This document shows, piece by piece, positions 1 through 8,460 of a DNA stretch of 46,067 bases. This DNA is from Zavarzinella formosa DSM 19928 (GTDB lineage Bacteria > Planctomycetota > Planctomycetia > Gemmatales > Gemmataceae), in the NCBI RefSeq assembly GCF_000255705.1, contig NZ_JH636446.1:264646-310712 (forward strand), written 5' to 3'. Position 1 is the stretch's first letter. The number at the start of each line of letters is the position of its first letter. The position numbers and the translations under genes were made by a program. The notes below the pieces were generated by a model. That model was not told the origin of the DNA. It saw only the letters and a program-made list of their open reading frames with translations, and searched no databases.

Positions 1-3000
1 GTCGCCATTTCGTTCGTCGTCAGCCCGACTTGACCGGCCGAGGTCACGTTCGATTGGTCGGCGATTGCCTGAACAGTGTCCTCAATGTCATTCGTGGCGA
101 AGCTCACACCCAGCGAAGCTCCCACGCCGCCACCCGACCCGCCGGCGCCCACGCTCACGCCGACACCGCCGCCATTGGCCGTGATGCTTGCGGAATCCGT
201 CGCGGACAACGTCACATCGCCGCTTGTCGTCGTGACCGTCGCCCCCTTCTGAATCAACGCTTGAACGGTGTTCTTGACGGTGTTTCCCGAACCGGCTCCG
301 GCCGCCCCGACACCGACACCCGCCGCGCCGCCACCACCCACGGCGACGGCCGCTCCAATCGTCAAGGCGTTAATGTTGGAAGATTCCGTGGACGACACGG
401 CCACCGGCCCGCCGGAGTTGACCGTCGAATGATCGATGATTCCCGCCACGGTGTTGGCGATGTCGTTTGTCGCCACGCCGATGCCGACCGCCACACCGGC
501 CGCCCCGTTTGCCCCGAACGCGCCGGCGACGGAAACACTCGCCACTTTCGCGGAGTCGGCCGAATTGTTTTGAGCGGACACCGTCACTCCGCCGCCTGAA
601 ACCAGCGTGCTGTCCTTGATCGTCGCGTTGTTCGTGTTGCCGATGGTGTTCTTGGTGACCGCTCCTCCTCCGCTGACGGCGACGCCGTTTTGCGCTCCGG
701 CCGCCACCGAAAGGGTCGCCGCGACCGCCACGCTGTCAATCCTGGCCGAGTCATCGGAAGTTACTTTGGTTGATTGATGCGAACTCACATCATTCGATCC
801 ATTAATCACAGATTGGATCGTGTTGTGAATGTCATTGAGTGCCACCGCCACCCCGACCGTGATGGCCGCGCTATTTTGCGAACCGGCCGACACGGCCAGG
901 GCGGCGCCCGTCGAATTCGCCTTGATCGTCGAATCATCGCTGGAGGAAAGATTGAGTCCCCCGGTGGTCGATGCGACGTGGCTGTCGGAGGACAGCGTGG
1001 CTTTGGTTGTGTTGCTGATCTGGTTGGCCGAACCGGCTCCCGCGCCCGCGAAGCTCACCCCCACGGTTCCCGTCCCGGCGGCCACGCTGCCGGCCCCGGC
1101 GATGGTCACCGCGTCAATGGCGGCGTCTTCATCCGCCGTCAGGGAGACATCGCCATTCGCCTGAATGCTGGCATTGGCCGCCGTGGCAGTCGTTGCGTTG
1201 GAAATGTCATTCACGCCGATGGACGCGCCCACTGATCCCTGCACACCCACACGATTTTGCGAGGCAATCGACAGGGCGACCGCGACCGCCCCGGCGTCGG
1301 CATGGATGGTTGAATCATCCGAGGCGCCAATCGCGAGCTTGCCTTGCTGGGCCATCGTCGTCCCGCCGGTGATGCTGGCGTCGATGGTGTTGGCGATGTC
1401 ATTGGCCGAACCGGTTCCGGCGCCGACAAAGTTCGCACCGACCCCGCCACCGCTTCCGGCAATGGTGGCGCTCAATGCGCCTGCAATGGACAACGTGTCG
1501 ATCTTGGACGTGGATTGCGATGTCAGTCTCACATCACTGGCGGCGGTGACGTTTGAGTTGACGCCTGCAAAAGGTTCGACGGCGGCTTGGATCGCATTGC
1601 GAACTTGGTTGACCGCCGCCGAGGCGCCGACGGACATGTTGACGTTGGCCTTGCCTGCCTGGGCGAGAGACAACGACACCGCGACGGCCCCGGCATCCGA
1701 ATGAATGGTCGATTTGTCATACGCCTCCAAAATCACATCAGCGGCGGTTGATGTGACATTCGATCCGGCAATCAAGGCATCGACGGCGTTCTTGACATTG
1801 TTGCCCGATCCCGCGCCGGCCCCGGCGAAGTTGACGCTGAACCCATTGCCTCCGGAAGAAACAGTCCCGGCGCCGGCGACGGTGAGGGCTTGGATCTTCG
1901 GGGAGGCGTCGGCCAGCAAATGGACATCATCGTGGGCGTTGACCGTCGAATTTTGAATCAGAGCGTGCGTGTTTGACTGGACATCGTTGATGGCGACCGA
2001 GGCGCCAATCGTACCGTTGACGCCGCTTACCGACGCCTGACTGCCAAGCCGGAAGGCGAGGGCCAGACCGCCGGCATCCGCATAGATCGAACTGTGATCG
2101 TGCCCTTCCACGGAAACCGCGCCGGTCGCATTGACCGTGCTGTTGATAACCAACGCCTGAACATCATTGCGAATATAGGCTCCGGAACCCGCCCCAGCCC
2201 CGGCGAATGTGATCGGCAACGGCCGGAACGGCTGTCCTTGCGCCTTGGCAGCATCTCCGGGGGACGGCGGGGGACCAGACTCCGGCCCCTTGGCGACGGC
2301 AACGCTGCCGGCGATGGCCAAATTGAAAATTAGCGGAGCCGAATTGGCATCGACATCCACGCCGGAGGCGGTGACATTCGACCCGACAATCGTGGATTTG
2401 ACCGCCCCGGCCAACTGAGTAAATGCCGGCGAGACGGTGGCCGAGATTTGTTGCCCGCCCGTCCCCGAGGCAACGGCGTTGACAATCTTTTCAACGCCGT
2501 TGGACAGGACTTTCAATCCGTCAGTTCCGTTGGCCGTCACGACGGCGCCGGGATTGACGGTCGCCTGCACGTTTCGCTCAACATCGACCAATCCCAAGGC
2601 CAGACCGACGCCGGCTTTGCTGGCGCCGAAGGCCGCCGTGCCGCTCACACTGGTGACCCGAAGGTCTTCATCGGCCGTCACGTACACATTGGGTGCGGAG
2701 ACAATGGCCCCGGCCCCGATGTAGCTCGTCACGTTGCTGTTAAAGTTTTGCGTGTTGATCGTGAACGGGAGGGCCAGCGTGCTTGCCAACAGCGAAACGG
2801 CGGCCCCGACCGTGGTGATCGTCTGATCGGATTCGGCATGGATGGTGACATTCCCCGGAGTGCTTCCCGCCGACGGATTAAACGATTTCACATCAGCGTC
2901 GCCGCCGATGTAAGCATTGACGGCGTTGTCAAAAAGGCCCACATCAAGAGCCGCACCAACGGCGACCTTGCCGGAGACCGTGACCGCCCCGGTCACTGAA

Positions 3001-6000
3001 ACCAAGAAGTTGTCGCTCTTGGCCTCGACATCGACATCGCCGGTCGTCCGGATGATGGTCTTGGCGGGCGTCGGGGAATCCGTGGGATCGCCGATGAACG
3101 ATTCGGTTTGAGAATCGTTCACGCTAACCGTGCCCGAACCGGCAATGTTGGCCACATAGGTCGGCTTGACGGCGCCGACACCGGCGGTGACGGAGACGGA
3201 GAAATCATTGGTGTTCGCGTTGACCTTGACTTGATCGGCCGTCACGGTCGTGTCGGCAATGTAAGCCCGGTTGATGCGGGGTTGCGTGTTGTCGTCGGGA
3301 TTGTCGAGTTCGTCCCCGCTGGTCGAGTTCCACGTGAAGGCGCCGGAAAGGGCGCCGGCCGGGGCGATTTCGCTTCCGGTGAGAATGCTGGCAGTGACGG
3401 CGATGGCAAACACATTGCTTTCGGCCGTCACGGAGACAACCCCGCCGGGATCAAGTTGGACTTGATGCTTGGTTCCGTCCGCCTGATCGGTTCCGCGGAT
3501 GAACGCCTGCGTGTCGTCCTTTTGGAAGTTCAACGCGACATTGGCGGAAATTCCGAGGCCGAACTGCGGGGCGTTGCCCTGTTGGGTCGTGTCGTCGACG
3601 CCAAGCAGTTTGCTTGCCTTCAACGGCACCGGCTTTTTCTCCCCGTTTTCGTCCGCAGGCAGATCGTCCGGCTCTTCCCCTTTGACGGCTGTTTTGGCCA
3701 GCCCGATGCCGAGCAATTTGGTTTCCGAATCTGCGTTGACATCGACGGCCTTGGCCGCGTGGATGGAACCAGCCGAGGGGAAGGAATTTGTGGCCGTGTT
3801 CAGATTGCCGATGAAGGCATGCGTGGTGTGTTCCAGCGAATTGATCGAGACGCCGATGCCGACCGCCAACACACCGCCGTCTTGCATGACGGCGTTGACG
3901 TTGAGCAACCGGACATCGTCGTTTGCGTTGACCGTCAGCGTGCCGCCCGAATCGACCTTTGCCTGGTCTTCGATGTAAGCCTGGACATTGTTGTCGATCC
4001 GGTAAATCGTGACGGCGCCGTTCACGCCCACCACCGAGGCCTTTCCCCCTTGCTGGCCGATCGCCAGATCCCAATTTCGATTGGCCGCCTTGACTTCAAT
4101 GTCGCCTTTTGCCTTTAGTTGCGCTCCGTCATCGACATAGGCAATCGCCTCGTTGGTCAGCGTGATGCCGCTGTAACTGCCGCCGATCACCGAGCCGCCT
4201 TCGCTCTTGTTCAACCCGAGTTTCGCAATCCCGGCCAGGTCGATGCTTTCAAAACTCGTGTTGGCGGTGACGGAGATTTTCTGGGTGTCCGCCGGCGAGA
4301 CGACAAAGGGAGTTGCCGGGTTCAGATCACTCAGGTTGATATTCAGTTTCACGCCTTCGCCCACCGTGGCATGGGCCGTGTTGTGAACCTGATGAGCCTT
4401 CACTGTTCCGCTGATGGCGTAGTCCGCCTGGGAAACAACTCGTGTCTCCGGGTCAAGCCCCAGCTTGCCTTTGACGCTGTCTTTTTGGATGGGCTTGCCA
4501 TCGGAGCCAAAGGCGGCCTCTTTTTCAATTTCCCCGGCGGAAGCGGAGGCATCGGTGCTGGCGAGGAAGTCCGGCACCCATCGGGAGAACTTGACGAGCG
4601 GCAGGATGCTCGCCTGGAGATAAGCCATGTTGTCCGCGAGATTATCCTGCGACCAACCGGTCAAATCGGTTGAGCCTTGCTGGGCGGATTGCGACGCCTT
4701 GAAGGGATCGGAGTCGTCGATATTGACGGTCGGCAGGGATTGAATTCCCGGCGGCTGGGCCAGCGCTTTGATCGCGTCGTCCAGCGTCACTTGATTGGGA
4801 ACCACGCTGTCGGCGTGGACATTCAAATTCTGTGCCGCCGTGATGACCGCGCCGTCGGCCACCGTGGCGTTGGATTCGTTGTCATAATTGGAAATGATGA
4901 TCGCCCCGGCCAAGGCGACGGTGGAATTGGCCTTCGCGGCCGCGATCGCCGAGGCATTGAAGTTATCTTCCGCGTAAGAAGTCACCGAGACATCGCCCTT
5001 CGAGTAAAGCCGGGCGTCCCCGGTCACCAGCGAAGAGGCTTCGTTCGTGCTGTTGGCAATCGTAAGGGCCGCCGCGCCGGACACCTTGCCGGCGTCAGCC
5101 GTCCCCTTGAGGTCGAAGCCTTTGCTGGCGAGTGCCGACGCCACCTTGGCTTTTTGGGCGGCGGCAAAGCTGCCGTCATTCGACCCGAACAAATCCCGTT
5201 TGACGGACGCTGTGCCGCTGGCGTCGTCGTTGACATTCACAGAGCGGGAATCGAGATTGAGCTGGCCGGTCGCATGAACGGTGCCGGACAGAGTGGCATC
5301 GGCGGAGGAAGAGGTCTTGCTGACGATGATCGCGGCCGCGCCGCCGGTGTTCGGGACGGCGATGCCGTTGACTTTCCCCTTTGTCTCCACAGTGAAGTCG
5401 TTCAGGTTCTTTGCGGAAACATTCACAATCGAGCCGGAGATAAATGAATTTGGTCCGCCGATGCGCGTCTCGGAGACGGACGAAGCCTCTCCGGCGGCGG
5501 CGGTGAACGCCGGGCCGGGAATCAACTTGGCTTTGTCGAGCACGACCCTTTGCGCCGCCAATAGCGGAAAATTGGCCCCCGTGGTGATTTTGTTTCCGAC
5601 ATAGAGCGTGTTGAAGACATCGGCGTTCAGGCCGACCGTGTCCCCCGCCGTGATCTTGGTGTTGTCGCCGACGATCAATCGCGATGTCGCCTCTGATTTG
5701 CCGTAAGAAACGCCCAGCCACAAACTTTGAATCTTGGCGTTCAACGTGCTTTGCGCCATGGACCGCAGCCCCAAATCCTGTGTGGCGTTGAGCGTCGCGC
5801 CGTCGGCCACGGTGATTTCGCTGGTCGATTGTTGGGTGGTGGCTTGGGCGATGAAACCCGAAAGCATGTCGCTGATTCCCGCCATGCGAAGCAACAACCC
5901 GCCCGCGAGGTCACCGGCCGTGAAAGCCACCCCGTTGCTCTTGGTCAACAGAATCAGACCCTGCACGGTGGCCGTGAGCGTGTGTTCGTCCGCGAAGACA

Positions 6001-8324
6001 ATCGGCGTGTTGTCGGGCTTTGTGCCCAAGTCGATCACCAATGTCCGGCCGTTGTTGGTGATCGAAGTGACGGTGAATTGACCGTTGTTGTCGGCCGATC
6101 CGTCGATGTTGATTTTGCCCCCGGCCGTGAAGCCGTCGTCGGACCAACTGCCGGAACTCCGGGTGATCGTGTTACCCGTGAACGAAAGTTCGGGCTTGGC
6201 CAAGGCTCCCGTGGAGACAACATCGACGACGCCCGGCGGCGGGGTGGCCTCAGTGTCCTCAAACATGTTGATGAAACTCGCCATGAACAATGTCTTGCCG
6301 TCCGGACTGATGGACGCGATCTGGTTCGGGCCGTCGTTGCTTGCCGTTCCGTTGACGTTGATGGTCTGGCCGGCCTGAAAGCCGTCTTGCCGCCAGGTGC
6401 GCGTGTCTTTGCGGGTGATTGAATTGTTGGCGGGGTTGAACACGAGCGTCGGCGGATCCTGCCCCTCATCGGCGGTCAGCGATTGAATATCCGTGTCGCT
6501 TCCCGTCACGATGGTTTCGTTCACCAACTCGTCATCGCTCGACAGAGTCAAGGTTTTGCCATCCGAGCTGACAGCGGCAATCGTGAACGTGTTGTCGTTG
6601 AACCGGGTGCCCTTGACCAGAATCGACTGGCCGACCCCAAAATGTTCGTCGCCCCAGTTGCCTGTGGCCCGCGTGATCGTGTCGGGCTGGCTGCCGTTGT
6701 CCGCAAAGGTGAGTTGCACGTTCGCAGGTTGCACGACAACGGTTTCATCAAGCCGGGCCAAAGGAATGTCCGCGCCCGAACCCTGCGACGTGATGACCGC
6801 TCCATGAACGCCGGTCTGGGGAACCAGTTTCAAACCAGGGTTGCCGGATGTTGATCCCGGCACGGCGTTGCCCAAATCGAGGATCAGGTCCTCGCCGTTC
6901 ACATCCATGATGGGGTATTCGCCGTCGTTGTCGCCTTGGGTGTCGGCATCGAGGCCGTCCGGCGTGTTCTTGACGGAGAGCGTCTGCCCTTTTTCAAATC
7001 CCTGGCTGGCCCAAGTCACGCCGTCATTTCGGTGAATCGACGCGACACCCGTCGTCGGGTCGGTGACAAAATCGAGGCTCGGGTCACCGGTCATCAGATT
7101 GACGGTTTCGATGGTCAGATCGCTGGTGCCGTTCTCCGGCTTCAACTGGGCGCTGGCGTCGAGCGTGAGCGTGGACTCGTTGAGAGCCGCGATGCGATAG
7201 ATCCCGTTGTTGAACTGGGAATTGCTGACTTGGATGTAGTCCCCGGCCCGGAAGCCCTCGGCGAGCCAGTTGCCGTCGGCCCGCACAATCGTGTCGGGGA
7301 CGGTCTGGCCAGTCTGGGGATTGATCAGGTTGTCCACGAACACCGGGAACGTGTTGGCCGTCATCGACGCCGGCAGATTCACTTGGTCGAGACCGAATGT
7401 GTTCACCTCAAAGTCGGCGAATTTTTGGGTGTTCGAGTTCGACAGGACGAAGACGTTGTTCCCGTTCAAATGTGCGTTGCCAATGGCAATCTTCCCAGCG
7501 GCCTCCCGGTCCCGAACTACTGGGGCGGCGGCGTCAAAGGAAAGATTGAAGGCAGCGTCGACGCTCAAGGCCACGTTGCCGCCGACGCCGGTGATCGAAG
7601 CCCCGGTCACCTGATACTCGGAGGCGAACGTCTTGCTGGGATCGACCGTCAGCGTGCTCCCGCTGACCCCGGTGACGACAAACTGGCCGTCGTTGTCCGG
7701 TTTGCCGTCCTTGTCGAGGTCACGGCTGTTCGTGTTGTCGATCGTGATAACTTCGCCGGGAAAAAAGCCGTCGTCCGACCACGACTGGCCGAACGGACGA
7801 ACGATGGTGTTCAAGCGGAACGTGAGACCGCCCGTTCCCGCATAGGCCGACGTGCGGACGGTTTGCCCCAGCAGATTGGCCCCGTCGGAAACGTCGATTT
7901 CATTCTGGGCGCCGATGTAGATGTTCCCGGCCGACAAATTGCCGGAGACGGTGGCTTTTTCGGCGTTGTTCACGATCAGGCTGGCCGAACCCAAATTCGT
8001 CGTGTTGACGACGAGATTGGCCCCGCCCAAGTTGAGGGTCAGGCTGCCGGCCGGCTTGGCAATCGAGTAATCCTCGGAGAAAGCGGCGTCCAGAACCAGT
8101 TTGGTGGGGTCGTTGGCGTCCGTGGACAACACAATGGTGTCGTTTGTGTTGGTGTAATCAACGGTGGTGTCGTTCCCCGAAACGGTGACCGCCGGGGTGA
8201 CGCGGCTTTCGAGCTGTTCGATGCTCAGTTTCAGTCTGGCGTGGGTTGTTCTCGCGGCTGACGGTTGTGTCTTCTGATTGGCAAGCAATGATCCCAGCCA
8301 CTTCAATTTCGAGAAGGAACGCAT
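1..8324 (-). CDS. giant repetitive surface protein, N-terminal 2774 residues (partial, runs off left edge)
   Basis: One minus-strand frame is open from the ATG at 8324 to base 1, giving at least 2774 residues without the C-terminus. The N-terminus carries the motif QLESRVTPAV at about residues 37-46, a short motif typical of giant secreted planctomycete proteins; no classical signal peptide is obvious. Residues about 140-800 hold roughly six copies of a module of the form I-x-R-x-x-G-x-W-x-x-DGF-x-x-G-x-x-I-x-V, each followed by an N-[DN]-G-x-[FY] and a T-L strand motif. From about 2200 to 1 the protein is built of some 12 units of about 64 residues rich in Gly, Ala, Val, Ser, Asn and Thr. 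It is almost lysine-free there and looks like a beta-solenoid. Function is unknown; a surface adhesin or cell-wall role is inference. Plus-strand ORFs over this region are shadows of this frame. Confidence 0.88.
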   Translation of the reverse strand, partial: MRSFSKLKWLGSLLANQKTQPSAARTTHARLKLSIEQLESRVTPAVTVSGNDTTVDYTNTNDTIVLSTDANDPTKLVLDAAFSEDYSIAKPAGSLTLNLGGANLVVNTTNLGSASLIVNNAEKATVSGNLSAGNIYIGAQNEIDVSDGANLLGQTVRTSAYAGTGGLTFRLNTIVRPFGQSWSDDGFFPGEVITIDNTNSRDLDKDGKPDNDGQFVVTGVSGSTLTVDPSKTFASEYQVTGASITGVGGNVALSVDAAFNLSFDAAAPVVRDREAAGKIAIGNAHLNGNNVFVLSNSNTQKFADFEVNTFGLDQVNLPASMTANTFPVFVDNLINPQTGQTVPDTIVRADGNWLAEGFRAGDYIQVSNSQFNNGIYRIAALNESTLTLDASAQLKPENGTSDLTIETVNLMTGDPSLDFVTDPTTGVASIHRNDGVTWASQGFEKGQTLSVKNTPDGLDADTQGDNDGEYPIMDVNGEDLILDLGNAVPGSTSGNPGLKLVPQTGVHGAVITSQGSGADIPLARLDETVVVQPANVQLTFADNGSQPDTITRATGNWGDEHFGVGQSILVKGTRFNDNTFTIAAVSSDGKTLTLSSDDELVNETIVTGSDTDIQSLTADEGQDPPTLVFNPANNSITRKDTRTWRQDGFQAGQTINVNGTASNDGPNQIASISPDGKTLFMASFINMFEDTEATPPPGVVDVVSTGALAKPELSFTGNTITRSSGSWSDDGFTAGGKINIDGSADNNGQFTVTSITNNGRTLVIDLGTKPDNTPIVFADEHTLTATVQGLILLTKSNGVAFTAGDLAGGLLLRMAGISDMLSGFIAQATTQQSTSEITVADGATLNATQDLGLRSMAQSTLNAKIQSLWLGVSYGKSEATSRLIVGDNTKITAGDTVGLNADVFNTLYVGNKITTGANFPLLAAQRVVLDKAKLIPGPAFTAAAGEASSVSETRIGGPNSFISGSIVNVSAKNLNDFTVETKGKVNGIAVPNTGGAAAIIVSKTSSSADATLSGTVHATGQLNLDSRSVNVNDDASGTASVKRDLFGSNDGSFAAAQKAKVASALASKGFDLKGTADAGKVSGAAALTIANSTNEASSLVTGDARLYSKGDVSVTSYAEDNFNASAIAAAKANSTVALAGAIIISNYDNESNATVADGAVITAAQNLNVHADSVVPNQVTLDDAIKALAQPPGIQSLPTVNIDDSDPFKASQSAQQGSTDLTGWSQDNLADNMAYLQASILPLVKFSRWVPDFLASTDASASAGEIEKEAAFGSDGKPIQKDSVKGKLGLDPETRVVSQADYAISGTVKAHQVHNTAHATVGEGVKLNINLSDLNPATPFVVSPADTQKISVTANTSFESIDLAGIAKLGLNKSEGGSVIGGSYSGITLTNEAIAYVDDGAQLKAKGDIEVKAANRNWDLAIGQQGGKASVVGVNGAVTIYRIDNNVQAYIEDQAKVDSGGTLTVNANDDVRLLNVNAVMQDGGVLAVGIGVSINSLEHTTHAFIGNLNTATNSFPSAGSIHAAKAVDVNADSETKLLGIGLAKTAVKGEEPDDLPADENGEKKPVPLKASKLLGVDDTTQQGNAPQFGLGISANVALNFQKDDTQAFIRGTDQADGTKHQVQLDPGGVVSVTAESNVFAIAVTASILTGSEIAPAGALSGAFTWNSTSGDELDNPDDNTQPRINRAYIADTTVTADQVKVNANTNDFSVSVTAGVGAVKPTYVANIAGSGTVSVNDSQTESFIGDPTDSPTPAKTIIRTTGDVDVEAKSDNFLVSVTGAVTVSGKVAVGAALDVGLFDNAVNAYIGGDADVKSFNPSAGSTPGNVTIHAESDQTITTVGAAVSLLASTLALPFTINTQNFNSNVTSYIGAGAIVSAPNVYVTADEDLRVTSVSGTAAFGASKAGVGLALGLVDVERNVQATVNPGAVVTANGTDGLKVLSNGVEKIVNAVASGTGGQQISATVSPAFTQLAGAVKSTIVGSNVTASGVDVDANSAPLIFNLAIAGSVAVAKGPESGPPPSPGDAAKAQGQPFRPLPITFAGAGAGSGAYIRNDVQALVINSTVNATGAVSVEGHDHSSIYADAGGLALAFRLGSQASVSGVNGTIGASVAINDVQSNTHALIQNSTVNAHDDVHLLADASPKIQALTVAGAGTVSSGGNGFSVNFAGAGAGSGNNVKNAVDALIAGSNVTSTAADVILEAYDKSTIHSDAGAVAVSLSLAQAGKANVNMSVGASAAVNQVRNAIQAAVEPFAGVNSNVTAASDVRLTSQSTSKIDTLSIAGALSATIAGSGGGVGANFVGAGTGSANDIANTIDASITGGTTMAQQGKLAIGASDDSTIHADAGAVAVALSIASQNRVGVQGSVGASIGVNDISNATTATAANASIQANGDVSLTADEDAAIDAVTIAGAGSVAAGTGTVGVSFAGAGAGSANQISNTTKATLSSDSHVASTTGGLNLSSSDDSTIKANSTGAALAVSAGSQNSAAITVGVAVALNDIHNTIQSVINGSNDVSSHQSTKVTSDDSARIDSVAVAATLSVAAGAQNGVAVSGGGAVTKNTIGNTNNATIKDSTLVSGGGVTVSAQNNSADSAKVASVSVAGAFGANGAAGVAVGIGVATNDIANTVAGIIDHSTVNSGGPVAVSSTESSNINALTIGAAVAVGGGGAAGVGVGAAGAGSGNTVKNTVQALIQKGATVTTTSGDVTLSATDSASITANGGGVGVSVGAGGSGGGVGASLGVSFATNDIEDTVQAIADQSNVTSAGQVGLTTNEMA

Positions 8325-8460
8325 CGCAGTCTCTTATGGAACGGTGTCGGCCGAATTCGGAACACCATGACTGCGACGGAAGCAACCAAAACGCGCAGAG
8401 AAAAGCGTAAATATTTTTTGGGTGATTGGGAAATTGATATGCGGCGTGAAATTGTTCTTC

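Noticed and set aside
30-6854. Many plus-strand open frames across the first 7 kb
   Set aside because: They are Arg/Gly/Asp-rich shadows of the continuous minus-strand frame of the giant protein, which alone gives coherent repeats and an N-terminal motif.
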